Source: Sisyra terminalis
Taxonomy: Eukaryota; Arthropoda; Insecta; Neuroptera; Sisyridae
Direction: 5' to 3'
Assembly: GCA_958496175.1 (NCBI GenBank)
Contig: OY292279.1
Span: 21,700,001 to 21,764,000 of the forward strand
Length of the DNA stretch: 64,000 bases
In this document: positions 13,640 to 23,823 of the stretch, piece after piece
Position numbering within the stretch: the stretch's first letter is position 1
How the letters are laid out: each line of letters starts with the position of its first letter
Made by a program: the position numbers and the translations under genes
Notes under the pieces: generated by a model
What the model was told of the DNA's origin: nothing
Databases searched by the model: none
Seen by the model: the letters and a program-made list of their open reading frames with translations, nothing else

Positions 13640-13864
13640 GGCTCATGTGTACTTTAGCACACCCACAATCTGACAACGTTGCATTTTCGACTTTGTTTTT
13701 AATTTAATTCGCGATTAAATCAGTCCATAATGAAAATTTAGCTACAAAAGAGAGAATTATACCATATTAGAATTGAATTATCAAAAATATCGCGAATTAA
13801 ATTAAAAACAAAGTTGAAAATGCAACGTTGTCAGATTGTAGGTGTGCTAAAGTACACTTCAGCC
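13640..13864. mobile_element. Palindromic ~215-bp MITE family, copy a
   Basis: Ends GGCTCATGTGTACTTTAGCA and its inverse near 13843-13864 flank long arms containing CAACGTTGCATTTTC. It is nearly palindromic over its whole length and does not code. Related copies lie at 18160, 18492, 18784 (half) and 62132. Confidence 0.75.
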
Positions 13865-13994
13865 AGAATAATTAACAAGGGAAGTTATAAAACTAAAAAA
13901 AGGCAAAAAGAAAAATTTAATCATATGCTCGTATTAATCAGTTAGTGTCCATATTAACGTTAATGTATTCAATGATAGCAAAATATATAAATAA

Positions 13995-14013
13995 TTTATT
14001 AAGTATATTTATT
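13995..14013 (-). terminator. Candidate poly(A) signals for the PDZ gene
   Basis: Two AATAAA hexamers on the minus strand (13995-14000 and 14008-14013) lie about 300 bp downstream of the stop codon at 14309. Position fits; nothing else confirms use. Confidence 0.3.
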
Positions 14014-14308
14014 TTTCTTTAATCATTCTTTTGTCTCTTAAAAGAATACATAAATATTAAATATATATTTTGAAGATTTTTACGGTTTTGAAGTTTTTTA
14101 AGTTTAGTTTTTCTGTTCATATCCTGAACGTGAGAAATATTTATCTATATGAACAAAGTATATATTTTATGTGTGAAATCTTTGAAATATTTAGTTGGTG
14201 TTTCAAAATAAGGTCAATAAATTATTAAGGGAAGAAAGAATCACCGCAAATAATGGAATAATCCTTTCAGAATAGAAATTACATAAAAAATGAAAACCAC
14301 AAATGCGA

Positions 14309-14694
14309 TTAAGGGAAACCTAGCATAAATTCCTCTCGACTCTTACCACTGGTTTCGAAACATTGCTTTTGCCGTTTGTGTTTTTTCGATGATTTCGATG
14401 AGTGGACTTTCTGCGAATTTGATTTCAGATGTAACTTGTGATGGTTCGAACTAATCAGCTTGATTTGATCTACACTGTTTTGTTGGCAGTCAATTTTTGA
14501 TTTATTTCGAATAGTTTTCGTTCGTTGCGAATGAATTGGCCTGTTATTCGTGTGACAATTTCCGGATGTTGTCGTTAAGGACACACTATAAGCAGTGCTT
14601 CCGGTTAAATCTACGACGACCAGTGGTTGTTTTTGTTGTTGCTGCTTCTTTGACTTTAATTTCCGGTTTATTACGCTGTCGACGGACGACACGC
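14309..14694 (-). CDS. PDZ gene, probable exon 5 (Lys/Gln/Ser-rich C terminus)
   Basis: This is an open frame of 127 residues plus stop, rich in Lys, Gln, Ser and His. It contains KSKKQQQQKQ, LTGSTAYSVSL and a final SREEFMLGFP. LTGSTAYSVS echoes NGSTAYAVST of exon 4, which favours the same protein. The proposed acceptor (CGAG before 14694) matches the phase left by exon 4 but is a weak GAG site with a poor pyrimidine tract. The frame stays open to an ATG at 14743, so this could instead be a separate small gene of 144 residues. A better-looking acceptor near 14770 (TTTTTCATAG) would put the join out of frame at once. Confidence 0.5.
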
Positions 14695-15308
14695 CTCGAC
14701 GTGAGCATAACAATGAGAATATATTAACACACGGGAATTTCATTACTTTACGGGATTACTATGAAAAATCAATCGATTGTTTCGTTCGAATTTTTACTTT
14801 CAAATTGTACAATTTAAACAATGGGCCACTGGGTCACCATGACAACCGTTTTAACCATGGAAGTGTTATAATAAAATACGTAACTTTTGCGTTTTAAGGT
14901 GTGTATAAGTATATCTACATATTTTATGTTGAGTGCCAATACTCGACTGAATGAAATTTTCTTCAACTTTTCCTTATTCATCCTCTTAGGCTAATTCTAT
15001 TAACGTTATTAAGATGTTTAAGTAAGAGTTTTACATTTTAACGGTTGCGATATTCGCAACACATTTCTTCAACGACAATGCACTTCAAATTACATGCAGA
15101 ATAATAAAAGACTCTTGTTTATTCGGGTCACTTAAACCTCAAGTGAACAACTCTTATTTGTTTAAAAGTATTCAAACTTATTATACTTAACTATTATAAT
15201 TTATGATAAATAATTCATCTTTATTTCAATTAATGCATTAACATTGTTTATCTTCGATTACAAAAGATTAGGGAATTCTCTATTCATTTTGCATAGATAT
15301 ATCAAATA

Positions 15309-16227
15309 AAGGGTGTTTCAATAAGAACGCAAGATTTCAGTGTTCAATAAAACATGGTTTTCTGTAGCAAAGTAATGAAATATTTATTGATTCAGAAAAA
15401 ATACATTTGGGAATTATGTATGAAACAATTTTTTTTAATGGCCGCCAAAGCTTTACTGGAATTTTATACCCTTTAGACGAAATTTTCAATAACGTTATTG
15501 AATACATGCGGTGGTAACTCATGGATGCAGCGTCTAATTTCGACTTTAAATGCTTCGGCGATTGCAGGTTTATTGGCATAAACCTGCAACTTCAGATAAT
15601 CCCACAGCCAGAAATCTAAAGGTGTTAAATCGCAAGAGCATAGAGGTTTTAGAGACCAATTCTGGTCACCAAATCGGGAAATGACACGACCAGGAGCAAA
15701 CTCGTGCAAGATCGCCAAAGTTTTACGAGCACTATGGTATGTGGCACTATCCTGCTGAAACCACATGTCGTCAAGATCAATAGTTTCCAAATGAGGCACA
15801 AGAAACTGTTATCATATCACGGTAACGTTCACCATTCACCGTTACTGCGTTACCTTCTTCGTTTTCAAAAAAAAAACGGCCCAACTATTCCTTCAGACTA
15901 TAATGTACATCATACAGTGACCCGTTGTGGATGCATTGCTTTCTGATGAATCTTTCGTGGATTTTCTAAGCCCCAAATGCAACACTTAAGCCTCTTCACG
16001 AAGCCATCGAGGAGAAAATGGCCTCATTACTGAAAATGATTTTGTTTGCAAAATCAGCAGGTTGCTCAAGGATCCAATTGGTGAATTCTTTTCACTGTTC
16101 ATGGTCTACTATTTCATGTTTTATAACTCCCATCTACCTACTTTCGATTTGTCACGTCATAATCATGTGACATGACCGTCAAATATGGCGCGTAATTCAA
16201 ATCTTGCGCTCCTATTCAAAAATCCTT
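15309..16227 (-). mobile_element. 919-bp deleted mariner-like element
   Basis: The left end AAGGGTGTTTCAATAAGAAC and the right end (inverse AAGGATTTTTGAATAGGAGC) are ~30-bp terminal inverted repeats, continuing into GCAAGATTT on both sides. TA dinucleotides flank both ends (15307-15308 and 16228-16229), as expected for Tc1/mariner insertion. A broken minus-strand transposase fills the inside. At 919 bp it is shorter than a usual ~1.3-kb mariner, and the N-terminal DNA-binding half is mostly missing. Confidence 0.85.
15473..16050 (-). pseudogene. Truncated, frameshifted mariner-type transposase
   Basis: The catalytic half of a DDE/D transposase, which cuts and joins the element ends. The open part (15473-15799) contains MWFQQDSATYHSA (second catalytic Asp) and CDLTPLDFWLW (third Asp), with 39 residues between the two aspartates, then KPAIAEAFKVEIRRCI. 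Upstream, in other frames, lie AVTVNGERYRDM, GIVGPFFFENEEG and NPRKIHQKAMHPQ, the expected preceding segments, separated by a frameshift near 15810 and stops near 15900. The N-terminal helix-turn-helix region is absent. The copy cannot make active enzyme. Confidence 0.85.
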
Positions 16228-16337
16228 TATCCCATTCAAATATCTACCAGAAATGGATCAACAATAAAGAAAATATTAGAATATTTTGTCATCCTTACGG
16301 TAGGTCCTATTGAAGACAAGTTTTTAGTATAAGGTTA

Positions 16338-16464
16338 TTAGTGATTCTAAGATAAATAAAAATCGTAAATTGAGAAGTATTGGAAATTTGCTGGATATGA
16401 GGGTCAAACCCTGCACTTACCAGTTTTGGAGAAGCCATCTTGGCTACTCGGTCACCAGTAGGCC
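16338..16464 (-). repeat. tRNA-derived SINE, copy 2
   Basis: Minus-strand copy: head ending in CACCAGTAGGCC at 16464, degraded B box (GGGTTTGACCC-like), body to about 16338. It lies about 110 bp from the mariner-like element's right end. Confidence 0.7.
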
Positions 16465-16769
16465 AAACAAAATATTTTAATGAATTACTAAACTAATTAA
16501 TTTGCCAGCTATTAAGGGATCATATGAATTTTACGTCTTCAAAAAATCGATTTTTTTATTGTTCTTTTACTTTTAACAATATTTCTAGAATAATGTCTTA
16601 AGGTTTCAAGTCGCCCCGAGTAATAGTTTCGGAGGCACAGCCTTAGGATCAAATCAAATTAAATCAAATCAAAATCAAAAGGTTGTCCTGGACATTGCAG
16701 CTGCAGCAGAGTCTATACGTTGTGACCTTGGGATCGACAATTCAATTTAAGCTAAAAACATTTAGTTTT

Positions 16770-17325
16770 ATTGTCACTAAAAATTTAAGCAAGTTTTTCT
16801 CGAAATTGTAATTTCATAGTTAGTTGTTAAGATTTCTCAAGAGCTACTCTACCGATTTTGATGAATTTTTTTATAGATATTCTAGACTAAATTCAAAAGG
16901 ACTTAGACGAAGGATTTTTTTAATTTCAATTGTTTGAAAAAAAAATAGAGTAAATTTCACCGAGATTTGCATTTTTTTGTAAAACAGTTTTCTAATAGTC
17001 CAACATTCACTTTCTTTTCTTTTATTTAAAGCAAAAAAAATCTAGTGTTATTGTCACTCAAAATGTTAAACCCGTTTTTCTCGCAACTGTGTTCTCATAG
17101 TCGGTTGTCAAGATTTCTCGAGAGCTACTTGGCCGATTTTGATGAAATTTTGCACAGGTTTTCGAGATACAATTCACAAGGACTTGGATGTAGGTTTTTT
17201 TTTCAATTACAACAATGAAAAGAAAAATAAATGTGGAGCGAATTTCACCGAAACTTGCATTTTTTTGTGGGAAGGTTTTTCAAAAGTTCAATGGTCACTC
17301 TTTTTTCCTTTGTTCTATTTCTAGT
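16770..17325. repeat. Two tandem ~277-bp repeat units
   Basis: Unit 1 (about 16770-17046) and unit 2 (about 17047-17325) align along their length. Shared anchors include TTGTCACT, GTTTTTCTCG, AGATTTCTC and AGAGCTACT, CCGATTTTGATGAA, AAGGACTT, TTTCACCGA and TTGCATTTTTTTG. Divergence is moderate. No coding or palindromic structure was seen; the stretch is satellite-like or part of a larger element. Confidence 0.75.
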
Positions 17326-18159
17326 TAATGGTATTTTTTAAAAACGTATTATTTTTTTAACACTTGAGACGATCCTGTTATGACTTCTGCGGTAACGGTT
17401 TCACTTTTTTTCCGAAGGGTCATCGGAAATGACGTCGCAATGGCAGAGTTTTAAAATTTTTCTACGAAAATTTCAAAAATTCTTTGTCAAATGTGTTTAA
17501 AACAATAAAAAGTTTGAATAAGATATTTAATTTTTTGGATGGAAAAAATGAAAATTGGCCGTTTTTGCCCCGATTATACTTATGTAACCCCTTATTAAAT
17601 GAATCTTTCGTTCGTTTTTTTTTTTAAATTATTTAATGAAACTGAATTAATTATTTGAAATCGATACATTTCTAACATTGATTATTACAACGAAAATAAG
17701 TATCTTACCTTTTTTATTTGGAAAAAACAAATTTTAACTTAATATAACGGTTAAATAAATAAATTGTTCACACTCCAGAGAGAATTATAGAATAAACTAG
17801 AGAAATACTATTCACAAATGATAATATATCAGGTAATTTGAAATTATTTTGAAAAATCACACCCTAACTCATTGTATACATAGTTCAATGGAATAGTTGA
17901 GATTATGCCAAATTGATAATTAAATTATCAGTCGTTTTCTTGTTTACTCAACTCATTTTCTATAATCCAAAATTGCTATCATGCATTAGTACTTATTTTC
18001 AAGTAGTTTTAGGCAATAAGGTGGTGCTCATTTTCTTTGAAAATATCAGCAAATACGCTTTATATTTTACCGTTTTCCGGAAAAAGGGAAGATCAAAGGA
18101 ATATGCTTGATTAAAACTGAATATTTTTTTTGTAAATAAAACAATTAAAGTTAAATTTA

Positions 18160-18374
18160 CTCCTTTTTAGCGACATTAGTATCTGGCAACGTTGTATTTT
18201 CAATTATGTTTTAAATCTAATTCGCTAATAAATTGGGCTATAATGACATTTTAGCCACAAAAGAGGCAATTATAAGTTTTTAAATAGAATTAACAAGCCT
18301 ATTGCGAATTAATTAAAAAAAAAAGTAAAAGATGCAATATTTCCAGATATTGATATCGCTAAAAGAGACTTGAG
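18160..18374. mobile_element. Palindromic ~215-bp MITE family, copy b
   Basis: Inverted ends with TTTTTAGCGACATTAGTATC and ATCGCTAAAAGAG, core GGCAACGTTGTATTTTC, and GCTATAATGACATTTTAGCC in the middle. It is diverged from copy a but has the same order. Confidence 0.6.
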
Positions 18375-18491
18375 TTTTAAATCTTATAAATTAAATTAAC
18401 AGCAGTCGTATGAATTGTGTGGTAATTCGCAGTTTTAGCAAGTGTAATGAAGCTACTGGTTAAAATTGTCTACAATTGGTAAATAAAAATC

Positions 18492-18722
18492 GGTTCATGT
18501 ATATTATAGTGCTGTCAAAATCTGGCAACGTGGTATTTTGGTATTTTTCATTTTGTTTTAATTTAATTCGTGAATAAATCGGGTCATAATGAAAATTTAG
18601 CAACAAAAATGAAAATTATACGATATTAGAATTGAATTAACTACATATTCATGAATTAAATTAAAATGAAACTAAGAAATGCAATGTTGCCAGATTTGAT
18701 GACTTTAAAACCGACATGAGCC
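18492..18722. mobile_element. Palindromic ~215-bp MITE family, copy c
   Basis: Ends GGTTCATGTATATTATAGTG and ACCGACATGAGCC flank CTGGCAACGTGGTATTTTGG and its inverse CAATGTTGCCAGATTTGATG. Confidence 0.65.
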
Positions 18723-18783
18723 GGTTCCCCATCACTGACTTATTAAATTATGTATCAGACTTTCTTATAGAAACTGTGATCTT

Positions 18784-18936
18784 TATTGTGAATAAATCGG
18801 ACCATAATAAGAAATTAGCGACAAAAGATATAAGAATTGACCGATAGAATTGAGTTAACAAATTCACAAATTAAATCAAAATGAAACTGGGAAATGCAAT
18901 GTTACCAGATTTGACGGCTCTAAAAAGGACATGACC
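18784..18936. repeat. Half copy d of the ~215-bp MITE, part of a local tandem duplication
   Basis: Only the right half of the MITE is present, from GTGAATAAATCGG to CATGACCGG. Together with the following TCAGACTTTCTCATAGAAAC it repeats the stretch about 215 bp upstream, so right half plus flank were duplicated in tandem. Confidence 0.65.
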
Positions 18937-19375
18937 GGATCACCATCACTGATTTAAAAAACAATTTATCAGACTTTCTCATAGAAACTGTGATCTTTTT
19001 TCTTTCTACTATAGTCAAACTTTATATTTTTTGATAGTTTGTATTCCAAATTTGTTAGATTAGATATAGAATTTGCACTTTAGGAAAAAGGGTTTAAAAA
19101 TTTGTAATTCTAATCCTGTAATAATAAAATCCTTTTGTTAAACTATAAGTTTTGATATCTTAGAATCAAAATTCATAAAATTTTTCAGTCAAATATCAAT
19201 CAGCACTGGTGCAATATCATTTCTCAGAGTTGTGGAAATAAGTTAACAAAGCCCTGAATTGTAGTGATATTTTCGGTATTAAAATAACTTTCACCAATAA
19301 ATGTATAGAATATCACGTTGTTCATGAATTGGTCCATTTCAAAATATTTAATTTTGGAAAGGAATGTTTTTGTTT

Positions 19376-19541
19376 TAATTGTTATTTATCTCCGCTTTAT
19401 AACTACTAAAGTCTTAGCGACTCTAGGGTTAATAAAAATTCGTAATCGAGAAATATTGAAAATTTGCTCGCTACAATGATCAAACCCAACACCTATTAGC
19501 TTTGGAGCGGTCACATTGACCACTCGACCACCAGATGGCTG
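19376..19541 (-). repeat. tRNA-derived SINE, copy 3
   Basis: Minus-strand copy with CCACTCGACCACCAGATGGC head (19520-19541), body with CTCTAGGGTTAATAAAAAT, and tail CGCTTTATAACTACTAAAG. Confidence 0.8.
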
Positions 19542-20153
19542 AATAGAAGTGTAAAGTCAATTTTCTAAAACATATTTTGTAAGTAGTTTTATTTTGTGAA
19601 CAGTTTTTAAATGGATTACAATATTTTTCAATGGAATTTCTAAAGATACCGTTCCATCACCCATTTTGAGAACTATGAACCCTGCTTTTTTCTCCTCTGG
19701 CACTGTTATTTTACTCAACCATTATATTTCGTTAATAAAAAGAATAGGGTAAAAATTTAAAGCTCTACGCAAATTATTCGAAAGTCTAATGTCAATCAAA
19801 ATACATAATTAAAGGTTTCAAAATATATAGGGTTTCAAAATACATAATTAAAGATAACAAAAAAGTTACTATTGAAATTATTAAAACTACTTTGACTAAA
19901 AATAGAAATATTAAAGAACCTCAACAATATTTCTTAAATCAAAAGTTGAAATTATGAATTTCATCAAACACTTGATTGTATTGAAATTATTTCCTTACGT
20001 AATAATTATTCAATGAATGAATAAAATAGTGGTCAAATGCATTGAAACCAATTCAATTCTAGGTATTAGTATTAACGATTAATAATGAAATGATCTTTAC
20101 CCTTTGTTTCTCTATTAAAAGAAATTGTCATTATTCAATGTTTTTTTGTGTTT

Positions 20154-20318
20154 TTTGTTATTTACCGTCGCTTTATAACTACTAAGGTCTTTAGCAACTA
20201 CAGGGTTAATAAAAATCTGTAAATCGAGAAATATCGATAATTTGCTCGATTTGCGATTCGAACCCAACACCTACAAGTTATGGAGCGACCACCTAGATCA
20301 CTCGGCCACCAGAAGGCT
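20154..20318 (-). repeat. tRNA-derived SINE, copy 4
   Basis: Minus-strand copy with head CACTCGGCCACCAGAAGGCT and B-box complement GATTCGAACCCAACACCT; the tail starts near TTTACCGTCGCTTTATAACT. It is 0.6 kb from copy 3 in the same orientation. Confidence 0.85.
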
Positions 20319-20535
20319 ATTCTATGTTTTGATGATAACCAAATTATAAAATTGAACCAAAAAGGAAAAAAAAATTGCAATATCAAAACTCATTTATCAA
20401 TTTTGTTTGAAGTGATTCATTATGAAAATTGTTTCGGTTCTAAATGAAGTCACCCATTTGTTTCATTGTTCTATTTTCATTCGAACTTGATATCAATTTA
20501 TTATTATTTCAGGTAATAATTAATTTCCGACTTAC

Positions 20536-20646
20536 TCAATTGAGCAATTGAATTTCCATTATATTCTCGGTTATGAATGCTTGTTAATACTCGATTTATT
20601 GTGGACACAGCATAAGCCGTACTTCCGTTACTTGTTACACTAGAAC
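20536..20646 (-). CDS. PDZ gene, exon 4
   Basis: Acceptor TTTGCAG before 20646 and donor GTAAGT after 20536. The 111-nt exon takes one base from exon 3 (C+GT = Arg) and leaves one base. It encodes RSSVTSNGSTAYAVSTINRV, then a segment ending in IAQL. It is Ser/Thr/Asn-rich with no known domain. If the donor is not used, the frame runs on for about 12 residues to a stop at 20504-20506, giving a possible short isoform. Confidence 0.7.
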
Positions 20647-20969
20647 CTGCAAATGTCGAGCAATTGAAAAAAAAATAATAATAGTAACAATAATGGTACA
20701 TTTGAAAAATTAATTGATAGAGTTGTAAACAGTGAATGTTAAATTAACCTTGTCGTATAATCAAACGATTATTTTAGTCATAAAATTTGATTTGACTCCG
20801 GCAGTAATTTGGAAAATCCAGAAAATGATTTTTATAGAACTTTAGTTCTATTAGACTATTAGTTCCCCACTAATAGAGGAATCATTTTTTAAAGAAAATA
20901 TCGTTGAATAATGTTTATAATTGAACATAAAGTAAGAAATTTTATAATCGTAATAACTTTTTTACTTAC

Positions 20970-21043
20970 GTTTATAGTTTTCTTGGAAATGGTCATCAAA
21001 ATTTGATTTAAAGCTTCTCCTCTTTGGAGAATTAATATTTTCT
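20970..21043 (-). CDS. PDZ gene, exon 3
   Basis: Acceptor TTGTTTCAG before 21043 and donor GTAAGT after 20970. The 74-nt exon completes the Glu split from exon 2 and leaves one base for exon 4. It encodes ENINSPKRRSFKSNFDDHFQ then ENYK. The SPKRRSF stretch is a basic, phosphosite-like motif just after the PDZ domain. Phase agreement on both sides is strong evidence. Confidence 0.75.
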
Positions 21044-21204
21044 CTGAAACAATTTACAAAATAAATATAAGGAGATTTATTATAATATAATGACTACATA
21101 ACTATGAAAATAACATTATAATAAATTTTCATAAAATCTTATGTAACAAGAAAATCAAGTAAATAGTTCTTATTCTGAGAGGAATCACTTTAAATTGAAT
21201 TATA

Positions 21205-21225
21205 GGGAATCGTGGTTCTTAACCT
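21205..21225 (+). mobile_element. Solitary hAT-type MITE end
   Basis: CGTGGTTCTTAACCTTG resembles the terminal CAGTGGTTCTTAACCT of hAT MITEs and matches the end of the element at 43111-43967. No clean partner end was found. Confidence 0.35.
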
Positions 21226-21309
21226 TGTTAGAGGTATTTACCCTCATTAGTTTCATATGCATATTCATCAAACTCTTATTGATATAATATAATAATTTAT
21301 TTCTTTTAT

Positions 21310-21917
21310 TCCATTCCATTTTTCGACATTTTGCGACTGATTTATCTCCAGTACGGTTGTATTCCTTATTGTCTAATGAGACCCTTCTGGGAATGGATAA
21401 TCCATTAATTTTTTTAGCAGGTTTAAAATTTCAATTCTTATTCATCTTTTTTCATTGCAGTGACCATTTTTCCTTCTATATTAGTAGTTACTAACCTGGA
21501 TTCAATTATATTCCAAGAATTCGGTGAGTAGTCTCGCGGTTTCGAGGTTTTCCTTATTTTGTGCATCTATATATAAATAATCCTATGTTTTGAATTTAAA
21601 AATGGAACTAAAAGAATGAAAACAATAAATAAAGGTACACAAAATGAGCAAAACTATTAAGAACCCACCGAACCTGCGAGACTGACTCACCGAGTTTCTG
21701 GAGTTCAATTGAACTCAGGTTAATATAGAATTGACATAGAAGGAAAAATGAACAGTACAATGAAAAAGGAAGAAGAAGAATTGAAATTTTAAGTCAGCCA
21801 AAAAAAAAATGGAAATTATCCATTCCCATAAGGGTCTCACTAGATACCGACAACTTTAGAATAAGGAATGCAACCACAATGGAAACTAAATCTGACGTTA
21901 GATAGAAAAATGGATTG
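21310..21917. repeat. Giant palindrome, ~600 bp with ~280-bp arms
   Basis: The arms match from the outer CCATTTTTCGACATTTTGCG (left) and AAATCTGACGTTAGATAGAA (right). They continue through AGACCCTTCTGGGAATGGAT, whose inverse is near 21818-21838, to the inner TTCGGTGAGTAGTCTCGCGG, whose inverse is near 21670-21695. The centre is AT-rich around 21580-21620. It sits in intron 2 of the PDZ gene and its transcript would form a long hairpin. No coding frame was seen. Confidence 0.75.
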
Positions 21918-23671
21918 AAATATTAAAAACTTTCCGCTTACAATAAATTCTTTATGAATTCTTTCTTTGATCAGGATTTAAGGTATTGCAAAAGATTCTT
22001 TTTTTTTTCTTTTGTCGCATTTTAGAACAATATTTCACTAATTTGACGTCACTGACTTCAGATCTTGTCTACTTTTTTTACATAGCAGCTCTACTAATAA
22101 TACAACATTTTTTGATCATAGAAAAAAACGTTCGAAATGTGACGTCATTAGGCATTCCAGTTTTCAACACTTTATTGTTCTGCTTCTATCCATACTCGTA
22201 AAAAATTACCAACATTTACCAAAATGACAATGAATTAATTATGTATTACTACCTGATATATATGAGCCAATTGACATCTCATTATTTAAGTAAAGCTTCT
22301 TTTGGAGTATTTATCGTTCGATTATTATTCGTTGCAATGAAATAGAAAACTAGTTTTCAAAAATAAATGTTATTTAAAAAAATAAAAACTCTAATTTACA
22401 AACATAAAAGTTACTTTTGATTTTAAAAAAACAAATGTTTTATCTCGGATGATAACAGAAGTTACCCGATTGGATACAAGAGTATATTGTTTAAATCAAT
22501 CCCGATTATCTGTTTATTAAAGTTATAGAACAAATTAACTTGTATAGTCATCTTTCGTTACAAAATTCGTACTACCGTTAACTTTTTCCCTCTCATGGAG
22601 GGCTTAAAGAAGTAAAGCTTCAAAAAACCATAGGAAAGTTATAACTGTTTACTCGTTTATTTTTTAAATATTTAATTGATACATTGAGAGACTGTTTGCT
22701 AGATTATGTTTTGCAATTTGGCAGAATTTCAATCATATATTTGTTAAGTCTTTTTCAATACATTGGCCTTAATAGGACTGATAATATTTAATCCGCCATT
22801 AATTGCAGCAATAATTTGCACTCGAGTTCGAAGAAGTCGTTTGATACCCAGCGGATTTTTTTGTTACGGATATAAGTAGTAATAAAAAATTTACATTTTT
22901 GTAAAAAATGTATACAAATCAGTAATTGTTTTAAAATTTCTATCCAAAACACATAATGCTGTCTTACTAATGGAAAGATTAAACATTAATCCGATTGCCG
23001 TAGTTGATTATTTTGCATATCAGTGCAATTGAAATTCCAAGTTCTATGTTCTATAGATATAGATTAGCAGCTTAACATGGTAGGCTAAAATTTTGTTAAT
23101 GCTGAACGATAGAAGCTTTAATTCTTCGTTGGAAAAAAATCAAATCAAACTATTATATAATATATTTCTGTTTAATTATTAGCAACAAGATATGTCATTT
23201 ATTTTATTAACTTTAATATTTTACAAAGCCACTGAAAAAATTTAGTTGAAACTCAATTATTGACGCATGTTGACATTGATAATTCTATAAGAGATTTTGC
23301 TTTGAGAAAATCGAAAATAGAGTAACGAAGAGAACATTTTAAGCAACTAAAGAATTCAAAGGTGTTTGTCTACTTGCCAATTTTCTTGACTAATTATGAA
23401 AATTGGAGGTGGCAAATTTTCGATCAGTCCCAAGTGGCAAAAGCAAATACTATCCACTTAATTTAAAATGCCTTAAAAATTTAAGAACTTAAATGAAATT
23501 AAGAAAAACCTTTTAAAGACTAAACTCTAAAACTTTTAAAACTTTATGGACAATCTAACCCTAGCTGATTTTTTCCCTGTTTTAACTGGGTTAAGCTGAT
23601 TTACCTACAGTTTACTGGAATTTTTCATTAGATTTTTCACCAAAAAATTAAAAAAAAAATAAATATCTTAC
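21918..23671 (-). other. PDZ gene, remainder of intron 2
   Basis: Non-coding. A stretch at 23318-23460 matches 54369-54510 (GAAGAGAACATTTT, GCCAATTTTCTTGACTAAT, CAAATTTTCG) as a dispersed repeat. Nothing else was recognised. Confidence 0.4.
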
Positions 23672-23823
23672 TCGTTAAGTCCTAAACGTAATGCGTTTCC
23701 TGAATTCCGTAAAAGAGACTGGGCTTCTTGATTTGTTATTGATTTCGTTGATTGTCCATTAATTGAAGTGATTAAATCGCCTTCCCGAATTCCTCTAGTG
23801 GCTGCTTTACTTCCGGGATTCAC
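23672..23823 (-). CDS. PDZ gene, exon 2 (C-terminal two thirds of the PDZ domain)
   Basis: Acceptor TTGTTATAG before 23823 and donor GTAAGA after 23672; 152 nt, entering in phase 0 and leaving two bases. It encodes VNPGSKAATRGIREGDLITS, then INGQSTKSITNQEAQSLLRN, then SGNALRLGLNE. These are the second half of a PDZ domain: the GIREGD turn, the INGQ strand, the EAQSLLRN helix and the final LRLGL strand. No stop occurs in frame. Confidence 0.85.

Larger units (their letters stand above)
14695..20535 (-). other. PDZ gene, proposed intron 4
   Basis: Apart from the listed mariner-like element, SINEs, tandem repeat and MITEs, nothing coding was recognised in this 5.8-kb stretch. Confidence 0.4.

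Noticed and set aside
14595..14897. 100-residue plus-strand frame opposite PDZ exon 5
   Set aside because: Antisense shadow of the Lys/Gln-rich exon; Cys/Phe-rich composition is the complement of CAA/AAG repeats.
15704..15946. 80-residue plus-strand frame
   Set aside because: Antisense shadow of the mariner transposase relic.
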